Of a stretch of 64,000 nucleotides of DNA, positions 28,692 to 37,779 are shown piece by piece. Source of the stretch: Streptomyces sp. NRRL F-5122 (lineage in GTDB: Bacteria > Actinomycetota > Actinomycetes > Streptomycetales > Streptomycetaceae); NCBI RefSeq assembly GCF_001507435.1, contig NZ_LMWH01000001.1, forward strand, positions 248,001 to 312,000, read 5' to 3'. A model generated the notes under the pieces. The model had not been told where the DNA came from. It ran no database searches and saw only the letters and a list, made by a program, of their open reading frames with translations. Every line of letters starts with the position of its first letter. The stretch's first letter is position 1. A program made the position numbers and the translations under genes.

Positions 28692-31499
28692 TCACCCCAC
28701 CGACGAGTACGCCACGACGCCCCGCAGCAGCCCGTCCACGGCCTTGCGTGCGTTCCTGGCAAGGGTCGAGCTCTCGGCGGGGGCGGCCGCCGCGATCTGG
28801 CCGAGGACGTCGATGACCTGCTTGCACCAGCGGACGAAGTCGCCGGCCGGCATCTCGGCCTCGCGCAGTACCTCGTCCAAGCCCTTGCCGCTGGCCCACA
28901 TGTACGCGGCCCAGGCAAAGCCCAGGTCCGGCTCGCGCTGACCCACACCCTCGGTCTGGGTGATCCGGAACTCCTCCTCCAGACCGTCGAGCCGGCCCCA
29001 GATGCGCACCATCTCGGCGAGCGCGGCCTTGGCCCTGCCCGACGGCAGCTTCGGCGCCATCGCGTCGTCGGCCATCCGGGACTCGTACACCAGCGCCGAA
29101 GCGCACGCGGCCAGTTCGGCCGGGGCGAGCCCCTCCCAGACGCCCTCCCGCAGGCATTCGCTGGCCAGCAGGTCCAGTTCGCCGTAGAGCCGTGCCAGGC
29201 GCTTTCCGTGTTCCGTCACCTCGTCGCCGCGCAGGTAGTCCATCTCGGTCAGCAGCGCGACGATACGGTCGAAGGTGCGGGCGATGGTGTTCGTACGGCC
29301 CTCGATGCGGCGCTCGAGCTGGGAGGTGTCGCGCAGCAGCCGGTGGTACCGCTCGGCCCAACGAGCGTGGTCCTCACGATCGTTGCAGCCGTGGCAGGGG
29401 TGAGCGCGCAGGGCCGTGCGCAGCCGGGCGATCTCGCGGTCGTCTGCCGCCGCGGCACGCCTCTTGCGGTGCCGCTCGGGCGGGATGTGCCCGGCCTTGC
29501 TGCGCAGGGCGGAGGCCAGGTCGCGACGGGACTGCGGCGAGCGCGGGTTGAACGACTTGGGGATGCGCATCCGCTCCAGCGGCTCGACGGGCACCGGGAA
29601 GTCCATGGCCGCCAGCCGTTTGACCTGCCGTTCGACGGTCAGGACCAAAGGACGCGGGCCGTCGTGCTGTTCGAAGCCGCGGTGGCCGTTGGAGCGGCCG
29701 GCGGGCAGGCCGGGGTCGAGGACGAGGGCCAGACCGGCGTACTTGCCGGTGGGGACGTGGATGACGTCACCGGGCTTGAGCTTCTCCAGGGCCACGGCGG
29801 CCTCCGCACGTCGCTCCACCGCGCCCTGCCGCGCCAGCTCCGTCTCGCGGTCCTTGAGCTCGCGGCGCAACCGGGCGTACTCCCCGAAGTCGCCGAGGTG
29901 GCAGGTCATCGACTCCTGATAGCCCGCGAGTCCTTCCTCGTTGCGCTGGACCTGACGGGAGATGCCCACGACCGACTTGTCGGCCTGGAACTGCGCGAAG
30001 GACGTCTCGAGGAGTTCGCGCGAGCGGTGCCGGCCGAACTGCTCGACCAGGTTCACGGCCATGTTGTACGACGGCTTGAAGCTAGAGCGCAGCGGGTAGG
30101 TGCGCGTGCCGGCGAGGCCCGCGAGGTGCTCGGGGTTCATGCCGCGCTGCCACAGCACCACCGCGTGGCCCTCGATGTCGATGCCGCGTCGGCCCGCACG
30201 GCCGGTCAACTGAGTGTACTCACCGGGGGTGATGTCGGCGTGCTGCTCGCCGTTCCACTTGACGAGCTTTTCCAGCACCACCGAGCGCGCCGGCATGTTG
30301 ATGCCGAGCGCCAGGGTCTCGGTGGCGAACACGGCCTTCACCAGGCCGCGGACGAAGAGTTCCTCGACGACTTCCTTGAACGTCGGGAGCATGCCTGCGT
30401 GGTGGGCGGCGATGCCGCGCTCCAGGCCCTCCAGCCATTCGTAGTAGCCGAGGACGTGCAGGTCCTCGGGCGGGATCGAGGCGGTGCGCTCCTCGACGAG
30501 GGCGCGCACCTGCTCGCGCTCCTCCTCGTTGTTGAGCCGCAGTCCCGCGTACAGGCACTGCTCGACGGCGGCCTGGCAGGCGGCGCGGCTGAAGATGAAG
30601 GTGATGGCGGGCAGCAGGCCCTCGGAGTCGAGGCGCTCGATGACCTCGGGTCTGCCCGGAGTCCACACCCGGGCGCGCTGTCTGCGCTCCCGCTCACGGT
30701 CGGCCTCGCGCATGGCACGGCCGCGTCTGCGGTCCGTGTAGGACGGGCGGGTGGCCTCCGTGCGGGCGAGGCGCGCCAGATCGGGGTTGACGGCCTTCTT
30801 GTGGCCCTCACCCTCCTCGAACAGGTCGTACATCCGGCGGCCGGCCAGCACATGCTGGAACAGCGGCACGGGCCGGTGCTCGGAGACGATCACCTCGGTG
30901 TCCCCGCGGACGGTGTCGAGCCAGTCGCCGAACTCCTCGGCGTTGGACACGGTCGCCGACAGGGACACCAGGGTCACCGACGCGGGCAGGTGGATGATCA
31001 CTTCCTCCCAGACGGCGCCGCGGAAGCGGTCGGAGAGGTAGTGCACCTCGTCCATGACCACATAACCGAGGCCGAGGAGGGTCTGCGAGCCCGCGTAGAG
31101 CATGTTCCGCAGGACCTCGGTGGTCATGACGACGATCGGGGCGTCCGAGTTGACGCTGTTGTCGCCGGTCAGGAGGCCGACCTTGGCCGCGCCGTAGCGG
31201 CGGCTCAGATCGGAGTACTTCTGGTTCGACAGCGCCTTGATGGGTGTCGTGTAGAAGCACTTCTTGCCCTGCTTCAGGGCGAGGTGGACGGCGAACTCGC
31301 CGACGATCGTCTTGCCGGAGCCGGTGGGTGCGGCCACCAGTACGCCCTTGCCGGCCTCGAGTGCCTGACAGGCCTCGATCTGGAAGGGGTCGAGACCGAA
31401 GTCGTACATCTCGCGGAAGGAGGCGAGGGCGGTGGCCTGCTCGGCAGCCCGCTGGCGGGCTGCGGCGTACCGCTCGGCCGGTGAGAGGTCCTCTGTCAT
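28692..31499 (-). CDS. Ski2/Mtr4-like DEAD/DEAH-box RNA helicase
   Basis: A 935-residue superfamily 2 helicase. Motif I is VAAPTGSGKTI (K63), motif II is VMDEVHYLSD (DEVH), motif III is LSATVSNAEEF, and the C-terminal RecA domain carries NMPARSVV and QLTGRAGRRGID. The C-terminal 350 residues contain rRNA-processing-arch-like and DSHCT (Ski2 C-terminal) segments. Actinobacterial homologues are thought to unwind RNA in decay or processing. The ATG at 31499 was chosen over a TTG 19 codons upstream because family members start MTEDLSPAERY-like and GAAAG lies five bases before it. It is separated from tatC by a terminator. Confidence 0.93.
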   Translation of the reverse strand: MTEDLSPAERYAAARQRAAEQATALASFREMYDFGLDPFQIEACQALEAGKGVLVAAPTGSGKTIVGEFAVHLALKQGKKCFYTTPIKALSNQKYSDLSRRYGAAKVGLLTGDNSVNSDAPIVVMTTEVLRNMLYAGSQTLLGLGYVVMDEVHYLSDRFRGAVWEEVIIHLPASVTLVSLSATVSNAEEFGDWLDTVRGDTEVIVSEHRPVPLFQHVLAGRRMYDLFEEGEGHKKAVNPDLARLARTEATRPSYTDRRRGRAMREADRERERRQRARVWTPGRPEVIERLDSEGLLPAITFIFSRAACQAAVEQCLYAGLRLNNEEEREQVRALVEERTASIPPEDLHVLGYYEWLEGLERGIAAHHAGMLPTFKEVVEELFVRGLVKAVFATETLALGINMPARSVVLEKLVKWNGEQHADITPGEYTQLTGRAGRRGIDIEGHAVVLWQRGMNPEHLAGLAGTRTYPLRSSFKPSYNMAVNLVEQFGRHRSRELLETSFAQFQADKSVVGISRQVQRNEEGLAGYQESMTCHLGDFGEYARLRRELKDRETELARQGAVERRAEAAVALEKLKPGDVIHVPTGKYAGLALVLDPGLPAGRSNGHRGFEQHDGPRPLVLTVERQVKRLAAMDFPVPVEPLERMRIPKSFNPRSPQSRRDLASALRSKAGHIPPERHRKRRAAAADDREIARLRTALRAHPCHGCNDREDHARWAERYHRLLRDTSQLERRIEGRTNTIARTFDRIVALLTEMDYLRGDEVTEHGKRLARLYGELDLLASECLREGVWEGLAPAELAACASALVYESRMADDAMAPKLPSGRAKAALAEMVRIWGRLDGLEEEFRITQTEGVGQREPDLGFAWAAYMWASGKGLDEVLREAEMPAGDFVRWCKQVIDVLGQIAAAAPAESSTLARNARKAVDGLLRGVVAYSSVG

Positions 31500-31582
31500 C
31501 GTACTTTCGAGCGTACCGGGCGTCGCTGACAACAGGACGATCATTATCCGGATCAAGGCCCCTGGCCATGCCGCCGACGGCG

Positions 31583-31615
31583 ACGGGCCCCACCGTTGTA
31601 CTCGGTGGGGCCCGT
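31583..31615. terminator. Stem-loop after tatC
   Basis: A perfect 13-bp stem (ACGGGCCCCACCG, 7-nt loop), 38 nt past the tatC stop. It ends the leftward tat transcript before the helicase gene. Confidence 0.8.
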
Positions 31616-31652
31616 GGGACGGTCCGTCAAGGCGCCCGGGGCGCCGGTCGGA

Positions 31653-32597
31653 TCAGGTGACGTCGTCGTAGCCGTTGACCCGGTCCGTACCCGGCTCCGC
31701 CGGTGCGCCGCCGGCCGACACCGACTCGGCCTCGCCGATGTCCTCGGGGGTCAAGTCCAGGTCGGAGGCCTCGTCGTCGTCCGGTCCCGAGGAGTCGCGC
31801 AGCCGCCTGCGCCGGTCGTTGATCAGCGAGAAGGCGACCGCGGCGAAGTACAGCACCCAGATCGGGCCGGCCAGCGCGAGCATCGACAGCGGATCGGTGC
31901 TCGGGGTGGCGACGGCCGCGAAGACCGTGATGCCCAGGATCATGGCGCGCCACCAGCCGAGCATGCGCTTACCGGCGATCATCCCGGTCATGTTGAGCAT
32001 GATCAGCAGCAGGGGCAGCTCGAATGACAGACCGAAGACGACCACCATGCGCGTGACGAGCTGGAGCAGGTCGTCGAGCGGCAGCAGGTTGTCGACCCCG
32101 CCCGGGGTGAAGTCGATGAGCACCTTGGCGGTGGTGGGCAGCACCCGGTACGCGAAGTAGGCGCCGCCGAGGAACAGCGGGACGCCGGTCCCCACGAAGG
32201 CGTAGGCGTACTTCCGCTCGTGCCGGTGCAGCCCGGGCGCCACGAACGCCCACAGCTGGTACAGCCAGACCGGCGAGGCGAACACGATGCCCGCCGTCAG
32301 CGAGACCTGGAGGGCGAGCGTGAAGGGAGCGAGCAGGCCGTTGATCGTGATCCGCGCGCACGGCTGTGCGTGTTCGGTCGACCTCGCCAGTTCCTCGAAC
32401 GTCTTACCGCAGCCGACCGAGTCGAGGATCGGCTTGGTGAGGTAGTTGATGATGTCGTTGTAGAAGAAGGCGGCGACGACCGTGACCAGGATGATGGCCA
32501 GCATCGCCTTCGCGAGCCGGTTGCGGAGCTCACGAAGGTGGTCCGCAAGGGGCATCCGCCCCTCGGGGTCCTTCTCCTTGCGGGCAGGCTTGAGCAA
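31653..32597 (-). CDS. tatC: Twin-arginine translocase subunit TatC
   Basis: A 314-residue, six-helix inner-membrane protein, the receptor for RR signal peptides. Family motifs are MPLADHLRELRNRL at the N-terminal cytoplasmic face and FVAPGLHRHERKYAYAFV in the first large loop. FGLSFELPLLLIMLNMTG follows, and a long acidic C-terminal tail (SSGPDDDEASDLDLTPED), common in Streptomyces, ends the protein. The TTG start has GAGG 7 nt upstream. tatA is upstream by 47 nt in the same operon; tatB is elsewhere, as usual in this genus. Confidence 0.97.
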   Translation of the reverse strand: MLKPARKEKDPEGRMPLADHLRELRNRLAKAMLAIILVTVVAAFFYNDIINYLTKPILDSVGCGKTFEELARSTEHAQPCARITINGLLAPFTLALQVSLTAGIVFASPVWLYQLWAFVAPGLHRHERKYAYAFVGTGVPLFLGGAYFAYRVLPTTAKVLIDFTPGGVDNLLPLDDLLQLVTRMVVVFGLSFELPLLLIMLNMTGMIAGKRMLGWWRAMILGITVFAAVATPSTDPLSMLALAGPIWVLYFAAVAFSLINDRRRRLRDSSGPDDDEASDLDLTPEDIGEAESVSAGGAPAEPGTDRVNGYDDVT

Positions 32598-32644
32598 CCC
32601 ACGTCCTCATCTCATGCGGCGGGCCGGAGGCATCCGGCCCTGCG

Positions 32645-32923
32645 TCAGCGCTGGGTCGTGTCCGTCGGCTCGGTGACCGGGCGGGAGCTGGTCACATCGC
32701 CGGGAGCGGCCTGGATGGTGCGCTGCGCGGAGGCCTCGTCGTTCGGCGGACCGGCCGGCGCGGACGGCTTGCCGTCGTCCTTCATCGCCTTGGCCTCGCT
32801 CTTCAGAATGCGCGCGGACTTGCCGAGGGACCGGGCCATGTCCGGAAGCTTCTTCGCGCCGAACAGCAGGATGATGACGACGAGGATGAGAATGATCTCG
32901 GGAGCTCCGAGCCGTCCGAACAT
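32645..32923 (-). CDS. tatA: Sec-independent translocase subunit TatA
   Basis: A 92-residue TatA. One N-terminal membrane helix ([20 protein letters not shown]) is followed by the FGAKKLPD hinge and an amphipathic helix ([19 protein letters not shown]), then a polar tail. It oligomerises to form the translocation path with TatC. It lies 47 nt before tatC. Confidence 0.97.
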   Translation of the reverse strand: MFGRLGAPEIILILVVIILLFGAKKLPDMARSLGKSARILKSEAKAMKDDGKPSAPAGPPNDEASAQRTIQAAPGDVTSSRPVTEPTDTTQR

Positions 32924-33261
32924 AAGTCTTTACCTTCTCACCGAGGCGGCATGGGGTCGGGTTGCTGTCCGATCAGTCGGACATGCGTCCGACCATCGTC
33001 CAGCGATCGTAACGCTCAGGAGTGAACGTGGAGCAATCCCTGGGCGTACTCCCGGTCTGCGGACCGCGCCTCATTCTCGGGCCCGCGATCAGAGAGTACC
33101 TGTCCCGGGTGGCAAGTAGACAGGCTGTGGTCACTCATTGCGCGGCCGTGGGGCTGCTCCGTTCGCATCGCGGAGCAGCCGGTGAGCGGCCCGAGCGGCC
33201 CGGATGTCCGTCCGCACGGCGCCCGGGCGGCGCCGGGGACCGTGCACGGCTCACACCTGTT
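32924..33261. other. 338-bp non-coding interval upstream of tatA
   Basis: No gene is supportable. It should contain the tatA promoter and, toward its right end, the terminator of the pafB-pafC operon. No further motif was recognised. Confidence 0.55.
33152..33180. terminator. Stem-loop after the pafBC operon
   Basis: A perfect 10-bp stem (GGCTGCTCCG, 9-nt loop), about 80 nt past the stop of the small membrane protein gene. It separates the pafB-pafC run from tatA. Confidence 0.7.
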
Positions 33262-33456
33262 TCATATCCGGTCGGCGGCCCGTGCGGCGCCGACGGCGGC
33301 CGTCTCCAGGTCCTCCGCGGCGCGGTTGATCCGGCGTGCGGACTCCGAGACCTGCCGCCCGAGACGCTCCGCCTCCACGAAGACGCGGACGGCGAACACA
33401 CTCAGAACGGCGAGCCCGAGGAATCCCAGGGCGATCGCCAGCATCGGCCAGAACAT
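33262..33456 (-). CDS. Small single-pass membrane protein
   Basis: A 64-residue protein. An N-terminal hydrophobic helix (FWPMLAIALGFLGLAVLSVF) is followed by an amphipathic region (VRVFVEAERLGRQVSESARRINRAAEDLE) that could form a coiled coil. The start ATG lies 10 nt after the stop of the zinc-ribbon gene, so the two are likely co-expressed with pafBC. It resembles other small Streptomyces membrane proteins of the DUF948 type in pattern only. Function unknown. Confidence 0.65.
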   Translation of the reverse strand: MFWPMLAIALGFLGLAVLSVFAVRVFVEAERLGRQVSESARRINRAAEDLETAAVGAARAADRI

Positions 33457-33466
33457 GACGCCGAGC

Positions 33467-33811
33467 CTAGAGGGTCGAGTGCAGCCGCAGGGTCCGCACC
33501 CCGCCCCCGGTGAGCAGCTCGACAACACGCTCCCCCGCCGGCTTGCGGACCAGGGCGCCGCACTCGGGGCAGGTGAAGGAGTAGAAGGTGGTCTTGCTGC
33601 TGGCGCCGATGGCCAGCCGCAGCGCGCCCGCCCCCAGTTCGAAGCGGCCCCGGCAGTCCGGGCAGCCGGCCCTGAACACCACGTCGGCCACCCGCCGCAT
33701 GCCGGCGAACGCCGTGCGCACCGACATCTCCGGCTCATCGGGCGTCTGCGGCACACCGGCCGACGCGTTCGACTGCTCCGACGCACCACCAGACGTCGCC
33801 GACGTGCTCAC
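33467..33811 (-). CDS. Small zinc-ribbon protein following pafC
   Basis: A 114-residue protein with two CxxC knuckles (GCPDCRGRF and TCPECGAL) about 33 residues apart, a probable structural zinc site. Between them is a beta-rich segment (ELGAGALRLAIGASSKTTFYSF). The N-terminus is low-complexity Ser/Thr/Ala. The GTG start shares GTGA with the pafC stop, so it is translationally coupled to pafC. Homologues that I recall sit at the same place in other streptomycetes, without function. It may act with PafBC or the Tat genes; this is inference. Confidence 0.8.
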   Translation of the reverse strand: MSTSATSGGASEQSNASAGVPQTPDEPEMSVRTAFAGMRRVADVVFRAGCPDCRGRFELGAGALRLAIGASSKTTFYSFTCPECGALVRKPAGERVVELLTGGGVRTLRLHSTL

Positions 33812-34836
33812 AGCCCCTGCTCCTGCCTGTCGTACAGCCCGTCCTGGACCGCGCCCGGCCCGTCGTACGCCGCAAGCGCCTCGGCTGCCGCCCGGCGGGC
33901 GTTGTCCGCGAGGTCCTGCGGCGACACGATCCGGCCGTCACGCCCGAGCCGCAGCGCCAGCCGTCGCAGCGACGCCGGGTCCGGGGTCCGCAAGGTGATA
34001 CGCAGCCCGCCGTCCGCAAGCTCATCCGCGCGGTCGTGCGGGTAGTACTCGGCCACCCAGCGACCCGCCGGGCCGACCTCGACGACCACCTCGGGGTCCT
34101 CGGCGGCGGGCTGGACGAGCCCCTCGGAGAGGTCACGGAGCTCTACCTCCGGCGGTGCCGACGGCTCGTCGAGGATCCTGATCTCGGCGACCCGGTCGAG
34201 CCGGAAGGTGCGCCGCGCCTCCGAGCGGCGGCACCACGCCTCCACATAGGTATGGCCCACGCTGACGAGGCGGATCGGGTCGATCTCGCGCTCGGTGACC
34301 TCGTCACGGGCGGGCGAGTAGTAGCGGATCCACAGTCGGCGCCGCTCCGAGATGGCCCGGTCGACGTCGGCGAAGACGCCGCCCTCGGACTCGAAGGTGA
34401 CCGAGAGCCGGGAGCTGGCACCCGCGGCCTCCCCTGCGGCGGTCTCCACCTTCGCGGTGGCGCGCAGCAGGGCCTGGCGGTCGCTCTCCCGCAGACCCGG
34501 CAGGGTGGCGACGGCCCGGGCGGCGACCAGCAGTGCGGTCGCCTCGTCGGCCGCCAGCCGCAGCGGCTCGGCGGCGTCCGCCCCGAGGGCGGCCGGATTG
34601 TGCCACCAGATGCGCTCGCCGTCGGTGTCGATGTCGAGCAGATCACCGCCGCGGAAGCTGGTCCCGCACATCGGGAGCACATCGAGGTCCGAGACGAGCT
34701 CGTCCTCGGTGATCCCGAAGGCCCGGGCGACGTCCTCGATGCGGGCGCCGGGACGCTCCCGCAGATAGGTCACCAGCGACAGCATCCGCCGGGTCTGGTC
34801 GATGGCGTTCGCCGGTCTGGCCGGTTTGCCTGCCAC
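33808..34836 (-). CDS. pafC: WYL-domain regulator PafC
   Basis: A 342-residue regulator. The N-terminal winged helix (RMLSLVTYLRERPGARIEDVARAFGI) is followed by the WYL domain (RLWIRYYSPARDEVTEREIDPIRLVSVGHTYVEAWC) and a WCX C-terminal extension. With PafB it forms the LexA/RecA-independent DNA-damage activator PafBC, which recognises RecA-NDp promoters in mycobacteria. The GTG at 34836 has AGGGG 7 nt upstream. It follows pafB by 17 nt and precedes the zinc-ribbon gene with a GTGA overlap. Confidence 0.93.
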   Translation of the reverse strand: MAGKPARPANAIDQTRRMLSLVTYLRERPGARIEDVARAFGITEDELVSDLDVLPMCGTSFRGGDLLDIDTDGERIWWHNPAALGADAAEPLRLAADEATALLVAARAVATLPGLRESDRQALLRATAKVETAAGEAAGASSRLSVTFESEGGVFADVDRAISERRRLWIRYYSPARDEVTEREIDPIRLVSVGHTYVEAWCRRSEARRTFRLDRVAEIRILDEPSAPPEVELRDLSEGLVQPAAEDPEVVVEVGPAGRWVAEYYPHDRADELADGGLRITLRTPDPASLRRLALRLGRDGRIVSPQDLADNARRAAAEALAAYDGPGAVQDGLYDRQEQGL

Positions 34837-34853
34837 GTTCGTGCCCCTCCCCC

Positions 34854-35831
34854 TCAGCCCTTGGCCACGGCGCGCAGTCGGTCCACCACGTCGGCCCTCA
34901 GCTCCGCCGGCTCCAGGACCACGACATCGGGTCCGAACTCCACCAGCCAGGCGTCGAGGCCGTGCCCGTACGGAATCTCCAACTCGTCCCACCCGTCACC
35001 GAGTTCCCGCACGGCGGTGGCCTTCGCCCGAAGGGGGTACCCCGCGCCCGTGCGCAGCCGGATCAGGGCCGAACGGTCGGCGGTCTCCCCCGCCCAGCTG
35101 GCGACGGTCTCACGGACGGTGACGACGTCCGGCACCTCGGCGGTGAAGGCGCCGCCGCGGCTGCGGACCTTGCCCGTGATCCGGGAGAGCCGGAAGACGC
35201 GCTCGGCACCACGGTCGCGGTCCCATCCGGCCATGTACCAGTGGCCGCGCCAGCACTCCAGCGCCCAGGGCTCGACATGACGCGTCTGCGGACGCGCCGC
35301 GGTGGCCTTGCGGTAGTCGAAGACGACCGGGCGGCGGTCGCGGCAGGCGAGCATCAACGGCTCGAAGGCGGCCTCGTGCACGGGGATGCGTGGCTCCAGC
35401 GCCCCGTGCGCCTCGTACGGGTCCACGTCCTCGGGCAGGCCGGCGGCACGCAGCTTCTGCAGCGCACCGCTCGCGGCACCGGCGAGCCGCGCCTGCTGCC
35501 ACACCTTGGCGGCCAGTCCCAGCGCGGCGGCCTCCTCCGCGTCGAGCGTGATGGGCGGAAGACGGTTGCTGTCGCGGCGGGCGAGATAGCCGACCTCGCC
35601 GTCCAGGTTCTCGACGGTCTCGATGACCAGGCCGAGTTCGCGCAGATCGTCCTTGTCACGCTCGAACATGCGGTTGAAGGAGTCGTCGGAGCCCGCCGAC
35701 GCCTTCTCCGGCCCGAAGGACTCGACATAGGCCTCGATGGATTCGCGCAGCTCCCGCTTGCTGAGCGGCCGCCGCGTCCCGAGCAGACACAGCGCCAGGT
35801 TCATCAGTCGCTCTGCCTTGGCAATGGCCAT
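34854..35831 (-). CDS. pafB: WYL-domain regulator PafB
   Basis: A 325-residue partner of PafC with the same layout. The HTH is AERLMNLALCLLGTRRPLSKRELRESIEAY. The WYL core includes RRPVVFDYRK and HVEPWALECWRGHWYMAGWDRDRGAERVFRLSRI, and a WCX domain follows. Despite the name it is not needed for pupylation; it activates repair genes. The ATG at 35831 has AAGGG five bases upstream. In many actinobacteria pafBC follow pafA directly; here two FKBP genes separate them. Confidence 0.93.
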   Translation of the reverse strand: MAIAKAERLMNLALCLLGTRRPLSKRELRESIEAYVESFGPEKASAGSDDSFNRMFERDKDDLRELGLVIETVENLDGEVGYLARRDSNRLPPITLDAEEAAALGLAAKVWQQARLAGAASGALQKLRAAGLPEDVDPYEAHGALEPRIPVHEAAFEPLMLACRDRRPVVFDYRKATAARPQTRHVEPWALECWRGHWYMAGWDRDRGAERVFRLSRITGKVRSRGGAFTAEVPDVVTVRETVASWAGETADRSALIRLRTGAGYPLRAKATAVRELGDGWDELEIPYGHGLDAWLVEFGPDVVVLEPAELRADVVDRLRAVAKG

Positions 35832-36205
35832 CGACGCCCTTCGCCTCCCCATGATGCCTACGACCGACGACCGTACCTCTCGCAGGTGCCCCGGCAAAAG
35901 CGGAGGGCCCATGCCCGTACAGGCATGGGCCCCAGGTGATCGTTTCCGGTCGGATCCGGTGTCGCCCCCGGTCCGGGCCCGTCCCGCGTCGGGCGGCGGG
36001 TCGCGGGCCGGTACCGGCGGCGCCGATGCGCCTCCCGGACCGGCGGTGCCGGGGTCCGTGCCCGCACCCGGTCCGGCGGTGTCGCGTCCGCCCTCGCACC
36101 GGGGCGGGAGTGCGCCGCAGCGCCCGGACCACCACCGAGCGTGCCGGGCCTCCCGGGCGTCCGGTGACGGCGCCGGTGACCCGGCCTCCGCTCAGCGGGT
36201 CCCGA
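35832..36205. other. 374-bp non-coding interval upstream of pafB
   Basis: Extremely GC-rich sequence with no supportable gene. It holds the terminator after the FKBP gene and, near pafB, a possible promoter. No further motif was recognised. Confidence 0.55.
35905..35932. terminator. Stem-loop between the FKBP gene and pafB
   Basis: A perfect 11-bp stem (GGGCCCATGCC, 6-nt loop), about 75 nt before the pafB start. It would separate the FKBP transcript from pafBC or act as a leader structure. Confidence 0.7.
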
Positions 36206-36577
36206 TCAGACCGCGACCAGGTCGCAGACGAAGATCAGCGTCTCGCCGGGCTTGATCCGGCCACCCGCGCCACGGTCGCCGTAGGCGAGGTGCGGAGGAA
36301 TGATCAGCTGGCGGCGGCCGCCGACCTTCATGCCCTGCACGCCCTTGTCCCAGCCCTGGATGACCTGACCCACGCCGAGCTGGAACTTCAGCGGCGTGCC
36401 GCGGTTCCAGGACGCGTCGAACTCCTCACCGCTGGAGAAGGCCACGCCCACGTAGTGGACGGAGACGGTGTCGCCCGCCTTGGCCTCCGGGCCGTCACCC
36501 TCCCAGATGTCCTTGATCTCGAGGTCCGCCGGGGGCTCGCCGCCCGGGAAGTCGATCTCGGGCTTCTCGATGCTCAC
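36206..36577 (-). CDS. FKBP-type peptidyl-prolyl cis-trans isomerase
   Basis: A 123-residue single-domain cytosolic FKBP. Active-site elements are VHYVGVAFSSGEEFDASW, VGQVIQGWDKGVQGMKVGGRR, PPHLAYGDRGAGG and TLIFVCDLV. It accelerates proline isomerisation in folding proteins. The GTG start has AGGAG 8 nt upstream. It follows the lipoprotein FKBP gene by 70 nt, so the two may be one transcript. Confidence 0.97.
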   Translation of the reverse strand: MSIEKPEIDFPGGEPPADLEIKDIWEGDGPEAKAGDTVSVHYVGVAFSSGEEFDASWNRGTPLKFQLGVGQVIQGWDKGVQGMKVGGRRQLIIPPHLAYGDRGAGGRIKPGETLIFVCDLVAV

Positions 36578-36647
36578 GTCAAAAACTCCTGCTCATTGGT
36601 GTTGAGGCCATTGCGGCACCTCCGACACTCTCATATCCCCGCGGGCG

Positions 36648-37652
36648 TTACATCTTCGCCAGGATGTCGACCGAGAACACCAGCGTGGAGTCCTTCTTGA
36701 TGCTGCTGCCCGCGGGCGGGTTGTCGCCGTATCCCAGCTTGGGCGGGATCACGACGAGCACACGGCTGCCCACCTTCTTGCCCGTCAGGCCCTGTGCCCA
36801 GCCCTTGACGACCTGCTGCAGCGAGAACGAGGCGAGCTGACCGCGGCTGTACGTCGAGTCGAACTCCTTGCCGTCCTCCCACAGCACGCCCTTGTACTGC
36901 ACGAGCACGCTGCTGTCCGCGGCCACCGCCTCGCCGTCGCCCTCGATCACGTAGTTCGCCACCAGGTCCGCCGGCGCCTTCACCTTGGGCACGTCGATGG
37001 ACGGGGCCTTGCCGTCGGTGTTGGTGCCCACCTTCGGCAGGTTGGCGTCGTTTTGCGCGACGACCTTGCCCTTCGCCGAGCTCTTGCCGCTGAACGTGTT
37101 CTGCAGGTCCACCACGAACACCAGGGTGTCGGTGCCCTTGATGCCCGCCTGGGTGTTGCCCTGCGGGCCGTAGCCCCAGGTCGGGGGCACGGACATCTCG
37201 ACCCGGCTGCCCACCTTCTTGCCCTGCAGGGCATAGCGCCAGCCGTCGATGATGCCGCCCTGGGCGAGCTGGATCACCAGCGGCGTCTTGCGGTCGTAGG
37301 AGTTGTCGAAGACCTTCGCCGTGTCCCAGATCTGGCCCAGGTAGTGCACCTGGACGTAGTCGTTCTCCGCGACCGTCTGACCCGTGCCCGGAATCGCCGT
37401 CCTCACCGCCAGGTCCTTCGACGGCGCGCCCGGGCCCTTGGCCACCGTCGGCTTCTCGCCGAACTTGGTTCCCGCCGTGATGGCAGGCAGCGGTCCGTCG
37501 ACGATCTTGGGCGATGGGGCGGCCGACGGGGCCGTGGCCGTGGGGGACGGGCTTGCACTCGCCTGGCCCGAGCCGGACTTTCCGTCGCCGCATCCGGCGA
37601 GCGTGACCAGTCCTGCGGGCAGAGCGGCGAGGATGAGTGAGCGTCGGCGCAC
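36648..37652 (-). CDS. Lipoprotein with two FKBP domains
   Basis: A 334-residue lipoprotein. The signal peptide ends in a lipobox LAGC with the lipidated cysteine at 21, followed by a Ser/Pro/Ala linker. Two FKBP-like domains follow, at about 75-185 (DYVQVHYLGQIWDTAKVF, GIIDGWRYALQGKKVG, WGYG) and 220-334 (SVLVQYKGVLWEDGKEF, VVKGWAQGLTGKKVG, LGYGDNPPAGS). It would fold proteins on the outer face of the membrane. It lies between pafA and the small FKBP gene on the same strand. Confidence 0.93.
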   Translation of the reverse strand: MRRRSLILAALPAGLVTLAGCGDGKSGSGQASASPSPTATAPSAAPSPKIVDGPLPAITAGTKFGEKPTVAKGPGAPSKDLAVRTAIPGTGQTVAENDYVQVHYLGQIWDTAKVFDNSYDRKTPLVIQLAQGGIIDGWRYALQGKKVGSRVEMSVPPTWGYGPQGNTQAGIKGTDTLVFVVDLQNTFSGKSSAKGKVVAQNDANLPKVGTNTDGKAPSIDVPKVKAPADLVANYVIEGDGEAVAADSSVLVQYKGVLWEDGKEFDSTYSRGQLASFSLQQVVKGWAQGLTGKKVGSRVLVVIPPKLGYGDNPPAGSSIKKDSTLVFSVDILAKM

Positions 37653-37779
37653 GATGGGGCCTCGTAATCGGTCGATCTTGATTGATGGCGTGCGCGCAAC
37701 TCTACGGTGTGACGAGGGCGCCGTACGGCAAACGTACGGCGCCCGCGTTGCGTTACGGCGACAGGTGTGAAACCCGCGT

